A stretch of 11,498 nt of DNA from Haemophilus paraphrohaemolyticus (GCF_002015045.1 NZ_MUXX01000015.1:1-11498); one strand, 5' to 3'; shown: positions 1-7,056, numbered from the stretch's first letter. The notes: generated by a model from the sequence alone, not told the origin. Made by a program: numbers and translations.

Positions 1-28
1 AGGGCATCGCCAGATTGAACACATAAAG

Positions 29-64
29 GACCCCGTATCGTAAGGTATGGGGTTTTCGATTTTT
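29..64 (+). terminator. Intrinsic terminator of an upstream gene
   Basis: Bases 30-37 (ACCCCGTA) pair with 46-53 (TATGGGGT), giving an 8-bp stem with one G-T wobble and an 8-base loop. T-rich sequence (TTTT at 53-56, TTTTT at 60-64) follows directly. This is the form of a Rho-independent terminator for a + strand transcript entering from the left. The gene it serves lies outside the window; the 26 bases before it are too few to identify. Confidence 0.65.
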
Positions 65-133
65 AGCATTATTAGTGTAAATATAAATTGTAAAAAATCC
101 TTAAAATATTACCGCTTTTTTCCCCTTTCCCTC

Positions 134-161
134 TTGATGTTCCTTCAAAAACTTGTATATT
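134..161 (+). promoter_or_regulatory. Probable sigma-70 promoter of the dpp operon
   Basis: TTGATG (134-139) and TATATT (156-161) are separated by 16 bases and lie upstream of dppA. Transcription would begin near base 168, giving a leader of about 40 bases. The surrounding A/T-rich stretch (62-125) offers other weak -10-like sequences, so the exact promoter is uncertain. Confidence 0.4.
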
Positions 162-175
162 CAAAGACTTCTACT

Positions 176-196
176 AAAACAACAACTCACAACATC
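176..196 (+). promoter_or_regulatory. C/A-rich dppA leader, probable GcvB sRNA target
   Basis: The leader just before the dppA ribosome binding site consists almost only of A and C and contains CACAACAT at 188-195. In enterobacteria the GU-rich R1 region of the small RNA GcvB binds such C/A-rich sites in dppA and oppA mRNAs and blocks translation. The reported Pasteurella multocida seed target, as I recall it, is AACACAACAT, of which the last eight bases are present here. The GcvB gene is not in the window, so the interaction is inferred. Confidence 0.5.
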
Positions 197-207
197 AGGA
201 GTCTTTT

Positions 208-1806
208 ATGAAAAAACTCGTTAAACTCTCTTTATTGAGCCTTGCTTTTGCATCAACAACCGCATTTGCAGCACCGAAAACCTTTGTTTATTGCTTAGAA
301 GCATCACCAACTTATTTTAATCCCCAGTTTGTGACGGATGGAGGAACGATGGATGCGATCGCACAGACAATATTTGATCGCCTAGTTTCTTTTGAACCTG
401 GAACAACAAATGTAATTCCTGCCTTAGCTGAAAAATGGGATATCTCTGAAGATGGCAAAACTTATACTTTTCATCTTCGTCAAGGCGTGAAATTCCATAC
501 TACTAAAGATTTCAAACCAACCCGAGATTTTAATGCTGATGATGTTATTTTTTCATTTAATCGTCAGTTAGATCCAAATCATCCATATCATAAAATTTCT
601 GGTGGCAATTATGAGTACTTTACCAGTATGGATATGCAAAATATCCTTGATAAGGTTGAAAAGGTGGATGATTATACGGTCAAAATAACTTTAAAAACAC
701 CAAATGCGCCATTCTTATCTAATCTTGGAATGGATTTTACTTCTATTATGTCAGCAGAATATGCAGACAAATTATTAAAAGTAGGAACCCCTGAGAAATT
801 AGATCAAAATCCTATTGGTACTGGGCCATTTCAATTTGTTGATTACCAAAAAGATTCCCAGCTTCGTTATAAAGCATTTGATGATTATTGGGCTGGTAAA
901 GCAAAATTAGACCGCTTGGTATTCTCAATTACGCCTGATGCTTCAGTACGTATGGCAAAATTACAAAAAGGTGAATGTCATGCAGCACCTTATATCAACC
1001 CTGCAGATTTACCTGCATTACAGAAAGATCCTAATATCAATGTGATGAGCCAAGCAGGCTTGAATGTGGGTTATCTTGCGCTGAATACGCAGAAAAAACC
1101 GTTTGATAATGTGAAAGTGCGTCAGGCATTGAATTATGCGATTAACAAAGACGCAATAATTCAATCGGTTTACCAAGGTGCTGGCGAAAAAGCGAAGAAT
1201 CCAATTCCTCCAACAATGTGGAGCTATAACAATGATGTAGTAGATTATGACTATAATCCAGAAAAAGCCAAAGCTTTGTTAAAAGAAGCAGGTTTTGAAA
1301 ATGGCTTTGATGCTGATTTGTGGGCAATGCCAGTTTCTCGTCCTTACAATCCAAATGCTCGCCGTATGGCTGAGCTTATCCAAGAAGACTGGAAAAAAGT
1401 CGGTGTGAATGCCAAAATTGTAAGCTATGAATGGGGTGAATATATCAAACGCTTGCGCGATGGCGAACATCAAACAGGAATGATGGGGTGGAATGGCGAT
1501 AATGGTGATCCAGATAACTTCTTAAATACGCTATTAAGCTGTGCAGGGGTGGAAGCCGGAGCAAACTATGCGAAGTTCTGTAATAAAGAGTTTGACCAGT
1601 TGATTGATGATGCTGCAAAAGAGAGCGATAAAGCTAAACGCACAGAGCTCTACAAAAAAGCTCAAGTGTTGTTCAAAGAACAAGCTCCGTGGGTAACCAT
1701 TGCTCACTCAACCACTTACTTCCCTGTGCGTAAAGAAGTAACGGGTTATACTATTAGCCCGTTTAGCTTGCATAATTTCTACTACGTGGATTTAGCGGAT
1801 AAGTAG
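208..1806 (+). CDS. dppA: Dipeptide ABC transporter periplasmic binding protein DppA
   Basis: Solute-binding protein that captures dipeptides (in some relatives also haem) in the periplasm and delivers them to the DppBC permease. The 532-residue length fits family SBP_bac_5. Residues 1-21 form a Sec signal peptide ending in AFA, with no lipobox cysteine, so the mature protein is soluble, unlike the related haem-binding lipoprotein HbpA of H. influenzae. The family segment around ALAEKWDISEDGKTYTF (about 71-87), GTGPF (204-208) and the C-terminal SPFSLHNFYYVD are clear. Cys29/Cys257 and Cys445/Cys458 correspond to the two disulfide pairs of E. coli DppA. AGGAG (197-201) lies six bases before the ATG. 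It is the first gene of the dpp operon and is separated from dppB by a 153-base gap containing an inverted repeat, which probably allows more DppA than membrane components. Confidence 0.97.
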   Translation: MKKLVKLSLLSLAFASTTAFAAPKTFVYCLEASPTYFNPQFVTDGGTMDAIAQTIFDRLVSFEPGTTNVIPALAEKWDISEDGKTYTFHLRQGVKFHTTKDFKPTRDFNADDVIFSFNRQLDPNHPYHKISGGNYEYFTSMDMQNILDKVEKVDDYTVKITLKTPNAPFLSNLGMDFTSIMSAEYADKLLKVGTPEKLDQNPIGTGPFQFVDYQKDSQLRYKAFDDYWAGKAKLDRLVFSITPDASVRMAKLQKGECHAAPYINPADLPALQKDPNINVMSQAGLNVGYLALNTQKKPFDNVKVRQALNYAINKDAIIQSVYQGAGEKAKNPIPPTMWSYNNDVVDYDYNPEKAKALLKEAGFENGFDADLWAMPVSRPYNPNARRMAELIQEDWKKVGVNAKIVSYEWGEYIKRLRDGEHQTGMMGWNGDNGDPDNFLNTLLSCAGVEAGANYAKFCNKEFDQLIDDAAKESDKAKRTELYKKAQVLFKEQAPWVTIAHSTTYFPVRKEVTGYTISPFSLHNFYYVDLADK

Positions 1807-1813
1807 TTATTGA

Positions 1814-1892
1814 GACGGTTGGTGAGTTTGTCAAGCCATTGTCGAATCGGCATATTGAAATACCTTATGCTTCGACAGGCTCAGCAACTGTC
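1814..1892. repeat. Imperfect inverted repeat between dppA and dppB
   Basis: Arm 1814-1836 is nearly the reverse complement of 1869-1892: GAC(A/G)GTTG(C/G)TGAG(CC/TT)TGTC(G)AAGC, i.e. four substitutions and one missing base over 24 positions, around a loop of about 32 bases. A second, mutually exclusive hairpin can form inside: GTCGAA-tcg-GCATA (1841-1854) with TATGCTTCGAC (1866-1876). The right arm contains TTCGACAGGCTCA, a motif I associate with dispersed intergenic palindromes in many bacteria. In E. coli a REP-like element occupies the equivalent dppA-dppB gap. A role in mRNA stability or partial termination after dppA is inferred. Confidence 0.6.
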
Positions 1893-1913
1893 ATTTTAAT
1901 TTTGGCATTGACT

Positions 1914-1922
1914 ACAAGCGGT
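1914..1922 (+). repeat. DNA uptake signal sequence (Apl type)
   Basis: Exact ACAAGCGGT followed by CAAAATTTT, the extended form of the uptake signal of the Actinobacillus pleuropneumoniae/Mannheimia branch. It lies in the dppA-dppB gap beside the inverted repeat. No inverted partner is adjacent, so it does not double as a terminator. Confidence 0.85.
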
Positions 1923-1959
1923 CAAAATTTTCCAAAAATTTACCTATTATTATCTATTT

Positions 1960-2964
1960 ATGTTTTCATTTATTTTAAAACGCATTTTAATGGTGATTCC
2001 TACCTTTATTGCGATTACCTTAATTACTTTTGCATTGGTGCATCTTATCCCAGGTGATCCCATTGAAATTCGAATGGGCGAACGTGGGCTGGATCCAGCT
2101 GTACACGCCCAAATGATGTCGCAACTCGGCTTGGATTTACCCTTACCTGAACAATATTTCAATTACATCAAAGGAATTTTTCAAGGCGATTTAGGTAACT
2201 CATTCCGTAATAATGAGCCAGTGCTCAAGGAATTTTTTACTCTTTTCCCTGCTACGGTTGAGCTTGCATTTTTTGCCTTGCTTTGGTCTTTAGTGATCGG
2301 CATTTTTCTTGGTGTGATTGCTGCAGTGAAGAAAAATTCTTGGATTTCACATATTGTAACCACACTTTCTCTGACAGGTTATTCAATGCCGATTTTCTGG
2401 TGGGGCTTGATTTTAATTCTCTATGTGTCCACTCCGCTTGGCTTGCCTGCTTCAGGGCGTTTGTCGTCTGAGTTTTGGATTGAAGCTAACACGGGTTTTA
2501 TGCTGATTGACACTTGGCAATCTGATGAACCAGGGGCATTTTTAGCAGCCATTAAATCTTTAATTTTACCTTCAATTGTATTAGGTACGATTCCTCTCGC
2601 AGTAATTACCCGAATGACGCGTTCTTCAATGCTTGAAGTGTTGGGCGAAGATTACATCCGCACTGCAAAAGCAAAAGGCTTAAATACTACTCGTATCGTG
2701 TTTGTACACGCGTTGCGTAATGCGTTAATTCCTGTCGTGACGGTAGTAGGTTTAATTGTGGGGCAGTTGCTCTCTGGGGCAGTATTAACCGAAAATATTT
2801 TCTCTTGGCCAGGTATTGGTAAATGGGTAATTGAGGCGATTAACGCCCGAGATTATCCTGTGCTACAAGGTTCAGTGCTGATTATTGCAACTATCATCAT
2901 TCTTGTGAATTTACTGGTTGATTTGATTTATGGCGTGGTAAATCCACGAATTCGCCATAGCTAA
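1960..2964 (+). CDS. dppB: Dipeptide ABC transporter permease DppB
   Basis: Inner-membrane permease that forms the peptide channel together with DppC. It aligns end to end with E. coli DppB (334 versus 339 residues): N-terminal membrane segment at about 9-30, the conserved HLIPGDP just after it, and the C-terminal VNPRIRH. The ATPase-docking EAA loop begins at about residue 230 (EDYIRTAKAKGL) and continues through RNALIPVVTVVGL. The ATG at 1960 is chosen because the following residues match the family N-terminus. Unlike its neighbours it has no recognisable Shine-Dalgarno sequence: the 20 bases before it are nearly all A and T. It therefore probably depends on low-structure, A/T-rich initiation. 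dppC follows after 14 bases. Confidence 0.96.
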   Translation: MFSFILKRILMVIPTFIAITLITFALVHLIPGDPIEIRMGERGLDPAVHAQMMSQLGLDLPLPEQYFNYIKGIFQGDLGNSFRNNEPVLKEFFTLFPATVELAFFALLWSLVIGIFLGVIAAVKKNSWISHIVTTLSLTGYSMPIFWWGLILILYVSTPLGLPASGRLSSEFWIEANTGFMLIDTWQSDEPGAFLAAIKSLILPSIVLGTIPLAVITRMTRSSMLEVLGEDYIRTAKAKGLNTTRIVFVHALRNALIPVVTVVGLIVGQLLSGAVLTENIFSWPGIGKWVIEAINARDYPVLQGSVLIIATIIILVNLLVDLIYGVVNPRIRHS

Positions 2965-2978
2965 TAGAGGAGTGAAGA

Positions 2979-3869
2979 ATGTCTTCAACGACAGTAACAG
3001 CCCCAATACCGAAAACACCTTTCCAAGAGTTTGTCTATTATTTTAGTCAAAACCGTGGAGCGGTAATTGGGTTTATCTTTATTTTAATCGTGCTTTTTGC
3101 TGCGATTTTTGCAGATTGGGTTGCACCTTTCGACCCAATCGAACAAAACCGCTCAGCCTTGCTTTTACCACCAATGTGGTTTGAGGGCGGGAATTCAGCC
3201 TATATTTTAGGCACAGATGACATCGGTCGGGATATGCTTTCCCGCATTATTTATGGGGCGAGACTTTCTGTTTTTATTGGCTTGCTGATTGTCGTAATGT
3301 CTTGCGTACTCGGTGTTATTTTAGGCTTGCTTGCAGGCTACTACGGTGGCACGCTTGATATTTTAATTATGCGTTTGGTCGATATTATGCTTGCCATTCC
3401 AAGTTTGCTTTTAACGATTGGTGTAGTAACTATTCTCGGACCTTCCTTAATTAATGCGGCGATTGCAATTGCGATTGTTTCCATTCCAAGTTATGTGCGT
3501 TTAACCCGTGCTTCGGTGATGAATGAGAAAAATCGTGATTATGTCGTGGCAAGCCGCGTAGCAGGGGCAAATGTGTGGCGATTGATGTTTATTGTGATTT
3601 TGCCAAACTGCCTTGCGCCATTGATTGTGCAAATGACGATGGGGATTTCTAATGCGATTTTAGAACTTGCCGCACTTGGCTTCTTGGGCATTGGTGCTCA
3701 ACCACCCACACCAGAACTGGGTTCAATGTTGGCAGAATCACGCGGTTTTATGCAATCAGCGAACTGGCTTGTGACCATTCCAGGCTTAGCGATTTTATCG
3801 CTTGTATTAGCCTTTAACTTGATGGGCGACGGCTTACGTGATGCTCTCGATCCAAAATTAAAACAATAG
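2979..3869 (+). CDS. dppC: Dipeptide ABC transporter permease DppC
   Basis: Second inner-membrane permease of the dipeptide importer, 296 residues (E. coli DppC 300). The cytoplasmic N-terminal tail ([19 protein letters not shown]) and first membrane segment (about 30-50) are the OppC/DppC N-terminal domain, followed by the periplasmic [13 protein letters not shown] segment, the BPD_transp_1 core and the EAA loop from about residue 185 ([13 protein letters not shown]). The end, [17 protein letters not shown], is identical to the family signature. A strong AGAGGAG (2966-2972) sits six bases before the ATG. Its TAG stop forms the start of the dppD ribosome binding site, so translation of dppC and dppD is probably coupled. 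Confidence 0.97.
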   Translation: MSSTTVTAPIPKTPFQEFVYYFSQNRGAVIGFIFILIVLFAAIFADWVAPFDPIEQNRSALLLPPMWFEGGNSAYILGTDDIGRDMLSRIIYGARLSVFIGLLIVVMSCVLGVILGLLAGYYGGTLDILIMRLVDIMLAIPSLLLTIGVVTILGPSLINAAIAIAIVSIPSYVRLTRASVMNEKNRDYVVASRVAGANVWRLMFIVILPNCLAPLIVQMTMGISNAILELAALGFLGIGAQPPTPELGSMLAESRGFMQSANWLVTIPGLAILSLVLAFNLMGDGLRDALDPKLKQ

Positions 3870-3877
3870 GGGGCGAA

Positions 3878-4855
3878 ATGAGTTTACTAACAGTTGAAAA
3901 TCTTTCCGTTTCGTTCGGAGATGAAAAAGCCCCTTTTAAAGCGGTTGATCGTGTTAGCTACACCGTGAATGAAGGTGAAGTGTTAGGTATTGTAGGTGAA
4001 TCTGGTTCGGGCAAATCGGTTAGTTCTTTGGCGATTATGGGCTTGATAGACTTCCCAGGTCGTGTGACTGCAGAGAAATTGCATTTTAACCAGAATGATC
4101 TGTTAGCGTTAAAGCCAAAAGAGAAGCAGAAAATTGTTGGAGCAGATATTGCGATGATCTTCCAAGATGCGATGACAAGCCTCAACCCAAGCTATACCGT
4201 GGGCTATCAAATTATGGAAGCCTTAAAAGTGCATCAAGGCGGGAGCAAATCAGTACGCCGTGAGCGAACAATTGAATTGCTTTCACTGGTGGGCATTCCT
4301 GATCCTAAATCTCGTTTAGAGGTTTATCCACACCAGCTTTCTGGCGGGATGAGCCAGCGTGTAATGATCGCAATGGCAATTGCGTGTAATCCGAAGCTGT
4401 TGATTGCTGATGAACCGACAACGGCGCTAGATGTAACCATTCAAGCCCAAATTATTGATTTACTGCTTGAATTACAACGTAAAGAAAATATGGCATTGAT
4501 TTTAATTACGCACGATCTGGCGTTGGTGGCAGAATCAGCACATCGCATTATTGTGATGTACGCAGGGCAAGTGGTGGAAGAGGGGAAGGCAGAAGAGATT
4601 TTCAAATCGCCGTTGCACCCTTATACACAAGCGCTGTTGAAAGCATTGCCAGAGTTTGCGGAAGGTAAATCTCGCTTGCAATCGCTCCCTGGTGTTGTAC
4701 CTGGTAAATATGACCGTCCGCAAGGCTGCTTGCTTAACCCGCGTTGCCCGTATGCGACGGAGAAATGCCGTAGCGTTGAGCCTGCTTTGGTGCAAATCAA
4801 CGGCCGTCAAGTGAAATGCCATACACCATTAAATAATCAAGGCTTACCGAGCTAA
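3878..4855 (+). CDS. dppD: Dipeptide ABC transporter ATP-binding protein DppD
   Basis: One of two cytoplasmic ATPases that power dipeptide import, 325 residues (E. coli 327). Motifs: Walker A GESGSGKS at 40-47, Q-loop Gln96, signature LSGGMSQR from 154, Walker B with Asp178-Glu179 and switch His212 (LITHD). The C-terminal oligopeptide-transporter domain has Cys284, Cys290, Cys297 and Cys314, the quartet that binds a [4Fe-4S] cluster in characterised Dpp-type ATPases. The residue after QD in the Q-loop is Ala98 ([10 protein letters not shown]), where close relatives usually have proline; nothing else suggests loss of activity. AGGGGG (3868-3873), overlapping the dppC stop, is the ribosome binding site. 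Confidence 0.97.
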   Translation: MSLLTVENLSVSFGDEKAPFKAVDRVSYTVNEGEVLGIVGESGSGKSVSSLAIMGLIDFPGRVTAEKLHFNQNDLLALKPKEKQKIVGADIAMIFQDAMTSLNPSYTVGYQIMEALKVHQGGSKSVRRERTIELLSLVGIPDPKSRLEVYPHQLSGGMSQRVMIAMAIACNPKLLIADEPTTALDVTIQAQIIDLLLELQRKENMALILITHDLALVAESAHRIIVMYAGQVVEEGKAEEIFKSPLHPYTQALLKALPEFAEGKSRLQSLPGVVPGKYDRPQGCLLNPRCPYATEKCRSVEPALVQINGRQVKCHTPLNNQGLPS

Positions 4856-4871
4856 TCAAGGAGAGGATAAT

Positions 4872-5852
4872 ATGCAAAAAAATCACGAAAACGCACCGCT
4901 TCTTGATGCGATTAACCTGAAAAAATATTACCCAGTGAAGAAAGGGTTATTCGCAAAACCAAAAATGGTAAAAGCGGTAGATGGTGTTTCTTTTACGCTT
5001 GAACGGGGCAAAACCTTGGCAGTGGTGGGGGAGTCTGGCTGTGGGAAATCGACGCTTGGGCGAATGCTTACAATGATTGAGCAGCCGACTGAAGGCGAGC
5101 TTTTCTACAATGGACAAAACTTTTTGGAAAATGATAAAGAGATGGCAACGCTTCGTCGTCGTAAAATTCAAATCGTCTTCCAAAACCCGTACAGCTCACT
5201 TAATCCACGTAAAAAAGTGGGCTCGATCTTAGAAGAGCCATTGCTTATTAACACTTCGCTTTCGGTAAAAGAGCGCAAGGCAAAAGTGTTGGATATGATG
5301 GCAAAAGTGGGCTTAAAACCAGAGTTTTATGACCGCTATCCGCATATGTTTTCGGGCGGACAACGTCAGCGTATTGCGATTGCTCGAGGGTTGATGCTTG
5401 AGCCTGATATTGTTGTGGCGGATGAACCTGTTTCTGCACTGGATGTTTCTGTACGCGCTCAAGTGCTCAATCTAATGATGGATCTACAAGAAGAAATGGG
5501 GCTTTCTTATGTCTTTATCTCACACGATCTTTCAGTCGTGGAACATATTGCAGACGAAGTGATGGTGATGTATTTAGGACGTTGCGTGGAGCAAGGTGAG
5601 GTAAAACAGATTTTTGCTGATCCAAAACATCCATACACGCAAGCACTTCTTTCAGCGACGCCAAGATTAAACGAAGCTGATCGCCGTGAGCGAATTAAAC
5701 TCACAGGCGAGCTGCCAAGTCCACTTAATCCACCAAAGGGCTGTGCCTTCCACGCCCGCTGCCGCTTTGCAACCGACCGATGCCGAGTCGAACAACCGCA
5801 ATTGAAAAACTACCCAGATGGTAGAAAAATTGCGTGTTTTGTGGTGGAGTAA
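4872..5852 (+). CDS. dppF: Dipeptide ABC transporter ATP-binding protein DppF
   Basis: Second ATPase of the importer, expected to pair with DppD beneath DppBC; 326 residues (E. coli 334). Motifs: Walker [10 protein letters not shown] at 53-61, signature FSGGQRQR from 160, Walker B Asp184-Glu185 (ADEPVSALD) and switch His218 (ISHD). Cys291, Cys297, Cys304 and Cys322 in the C-terminal domain again form a quartet suited to an Fe-S cluster. The N-terminal [12 protein letters not shown] is typical of DppF/OppF. AAGGAGAGG (4858-4866) precedes the ATG, and the gap from dppD is 16 bases. It is the last dpp gene; the next gene is unrelated and follows after a 97-base repeat-bearing gap without a clear terminator. 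Confidence 0.97.
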   Translation: MQKNHENAPLLDAINLKKYYPVKKGLFAKPKMVKAVDGVSFTLERGKTLAVVGESGCGKSTLGRMLTMIEQPTEGELFYNGQNFLENDKEMATLRRRKIQIVFQNPYSSLNPRKKVGSILEEPLLINTSLSVKERKAKVLDMMAKVGLKPEFYDRYPHMFSGGQRQRIAIARGLMLEPDIVVADEPVSALDVSVRAQVLNLMMDLQEEMGLSYVFISHDLSVVEHIADEVMVMYLGRCVEQGEVKQIFADPKHPYTQALLSATPRLNEADRRERIKLTGELPSPLNPPKGCAFHARCRFATDRCRVEQPQLKNYPDGRKIACFVVE

Positions 5853-5862
5853 TCACTATACC

Positions 5863-5916
5863 CCCTCTCCCCTTGTGGGAGAGGATAGAGAAAATTCTTA
5901 GAATTTTCGGAGAGAG
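5863..5916. repeat. Double-hairpin intergenic repeat after dppF
   Basis: Two perfect 8-bp hairpins stand side by side: CCTCTCCC (5864-5871) with GGGAGAGG (5877-5884), loop of five bases; and GAAAATTC (5890-5897) with GAATTTTC (5901-5908), loop TTA. CTCTCC at 5865-5870 can alternatively pair with GGAGAG at 5909-5914, enclosing the second hairpin. No T-run follows, so it is not a standard intrinsic terminator. It looks like a dispersed intergenic palindromic element; copies elsewhere in the genome cannot be seen from here. Confidence 0.6.
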
Positions 5917-5934
5917 TCTTATTCTCTATGTAAA

Positions 5935-5940
5935 TATAAT
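5935..5940 (+). promoter_or_regulatory. Possible -10 element for opsX
   Basis: TATAAT, a perfect -10 hexamer, lies only nine bases before the opsX ATG. No good -35 sequence is present at the usual distance. If used, transcription would start within a few bases of the start codon and give a nearly leaderless mRNA, which would agree with the missing Shine-Dalgarno sequence. The region is A/T-rich, so this may be chance. Confidence 0.3.
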
Positions 5941-5949
5941 TTATACTAT

Positions 5950-6993
5950 ATGAAAAATCCCCTATCCCTCTGCATTCTTCGCCTCTCTGCGATTGGCGAT
6001 GTTTGCCATACCCTTTCTGTTGTGCAAGCTATTCAACGCCAATATCCCGATGTGGAAATTACTTGGATTATTGGTAAAACTGAAGCAATGCTAATGCAAG
6101 ATCTCCCTAATGTGACGTTAATTCCGTTTGATAAAAAATCTGGTTGGAAAGGTATCTTTACAATTTGGAAACAGCTTGCCCACAAGCGGTTCGATTTTCT
6201 GCTTAATATGCAAACTGCATTTCGAGCTTCTATTCTTTCACTTGGCATTAAAGCGGATAAAAAAATGGGGTTTAACAAAGATCGAGCCCGTGAAATGCAG
6301 TGGCTTTTTACCAATCAAAAGGTAGAACAAACCACTTCTCCGCATGTGTTAGATGGACAGATGATGTTTGCCAAAGCGATTGGCGTGACTGATTTAACCC
6401 CAAAATGGCAATTGCCAATTTCTGCGGAAACGGTTGAAAAAGCGAAACAGTGGCTTGATCCAATGCGTAAAAATGTGGTGATTTCCCCTTGTTCCAGCAA
6501 GGCAGAAAAAGATTGGTTAATAGATCGTTATGCTGACATTGCGAATTGGTTGATGGCACAAAATATCAATGTGATTTTGGTCGGTTCTCCTGCAAAACGT
6601 GAACTTGAAATGACCGCTTGTATTCAGCAACTTGCCCCGAATGTGCAGAATTTGGTAGGGAAAACGTCGCTAAAAGAGCTTGCTGCCCTCTTAAAATTAG
6701 CAGATTTAGTGCTCTCGCCTGACACTGGTTCAGCCCATATTGCGAGCATTCAAGGTACACCTGTGATTGGGCTTTATGCGATTCACAATCCTCGTCGTAC
6801 TGCACCTTATAACGCTCAGCAAAATGTGATTTCTGTTTATGATGAAGCGGTGCAAGACTATTATGGTAAATCGTGGCAAGCACTTCCTTGGGCAACTAAA
6901 GCGAAATCCAAAACAGGTGAGAATTTAATGGCAAGAATTTCGGTAGAAAGTGTGAAGCAAAAAGTAGTTGAAATCTTGGCAATAAATAGGTAA
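5950..6993 (+). CDS. opsX: Lipooligosaccharide heptosyltransferase OpsX (GT9 family)
   Basis: Cytoplasmic-face glycosyltransferase of inner-core lipooligosaccharide synthesis. It closely resembles H. influenzae OpsX, which transfers the first heptose from ADP-heptose to phosphorylated Kdo on lipid A. The 347-residue length is normal. The N-terminal acceptor domain has LRLSAIGDVCHTL with the probable catalytic base Asp17; the C-terminal nucleotide-sugar domain has the run ISPCSSKAEKDW and LSPDTGSAHIA (Asp258, His263), followed by GTPVIGLYA. The ATG at 5950 is the only good start: the frame is open upstream only to a TAG at 5899 and has no other start codon there. No Shine-Dalgarno sequence is visible. 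The gene contains two exact uptake signals in opposite orientation. Function relative to WaaC/WaaF is assigned from similarity to OpsX. Confidence 0.92.
   Translation: MKNPLSLCILRLSAIGDVCHTLSVVQAIQRQYPDVEITWIIGKTEAMLMQDLPNVTLIPFDKKSGWKGIFTIWKQLAHKRFDFLLNMQTAFRASILSLGIKADKKMGFNKDRAREMQWLFTNQKVEQTTSPHVLDGQMMFAKAIGVTDLTPKWQLPISAETVEKAKQWLDPMRKNVVISPCSSKAEKDWLIDRYADIANWLMAQNINVILVGSPAKRELEMTACIQQLAPNVQNLVGKTSLKELAALLKLADLVLSPDTGSAHIASIQGTPVIGLYAIHNPRRTAPYNAQQNVISVYDEAVQDYYGKSWQALPWATKAKSKTGENLMARISVESVKQKVVEILAINR
6182..6190 (+). repeat. DNA uptake signal sequence (Apl type)
   Basis: Exact ACAAGCGGT followed by TCGATTTTCT, within the opsX coding region, where it encodes part of HKRF. Confidence 0.75.
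6613..6621 (-). repeat. DNA uptake signal sequence, reverse orientation
   Basis: ACCGCTTGT on the + strand, i.e. ACAAGCGGT on the - strand, preceded by TG as in TGACCGCTTGT. It lies within opsX (residues TACI) and is the inverted partner, about 420 bases away, of the uptake signal at 6182. Confidence 0.75.
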
Positions 6994-6999
6994 TTTATC

Positions 7000-7017
7000 T
7001 GTAATTTTTGATTTACA
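7000..7017 (+). promoter_or_regulatory. TyrR box upstream of tyrA
   Basis: TGTAAT-N6-TTTACA matches the TyrR operator consensus TGTAAA-N6-TTTACA at 11 of 12 defined positions, including the essential G (7001) and C (7016) fourteen bases apart. It overlaps the likely tyrA -10 TACAAT (7014-7019), so TyrR bound with tyrosine would occlude RNA polymerase. In E. coli tyrA and aroF are repressed through such boxes. The site lies between the opsX stop (6993) and the tyrA start (7057). Confidence 0.65.
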
Positions 7018-7019
7018 AT
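7014..7019 (+). promoter_or_regulatory. Putative tyrA -10 element
   Basis: TACAAT lies 37 bases before the tyrA ATG and overlaps the right half of the TyrR box. No clear -35 is seen, so the call rests on this overlap and on the distance to the gene. Confidence 0.35.
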
Positions 7020-7034
7020 AAGTAAATAATAATA

Positions 7035-7044
7035 AACACAACAT
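7035..7044 (+). promoter_or_regulatory. AACACAACAT in tyrA leader, probable GcvB target
   Basis: The leader contains AACACAACAT two bases before the ribosome binding site AAGGA (7046-7050). As I recall the published work on Pasteurella multocida GcvB, this ten-base string is exactly the reported seed target. The last eight bases recur at the same place in the dppA leader. Base pairing with GcvB would block ribosome access. The sRNA gene itself is not in this window. Confidence 0.5.
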
Positions 7045-7056
7045 CAAGGATAAATT

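Noticed and set aside
1..43. Possible C-terminal tail of a gene running in from the left (short open frames ending at 26 or 43).
   Set aside because: At most 14 codons are visible in either frame, with no recognisable motif. The terminator shows that something is transcribed there but not what.
1839..2057. A 72-codon open frame between dppA and dppB.
   Set aside because: It runs through the inverted repeat and uptake signal and overlaps dppB in another frame; no ribosome binding site and no family resemblance.
4535..4822. A 95-codon open frame on the - strand within dppD.
   Set aside because: It is antisense to strongly conserved dppD codons and has no plausible initiation signal or recognisable protein.
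5864..5884. Hairpin after dppF as an intrinsic terminator.
   Set aside because: The stem is strong but is followed by GATAGAG, not a T run, on either reading; treated as a repeat element.
6566..6895. A 109-codon open frame on the - strand within opsX.
   Set aside because: It lies fully antisense to conserved GT9 motifs and reads as a low-plausibility protein; a shadow of opsX.
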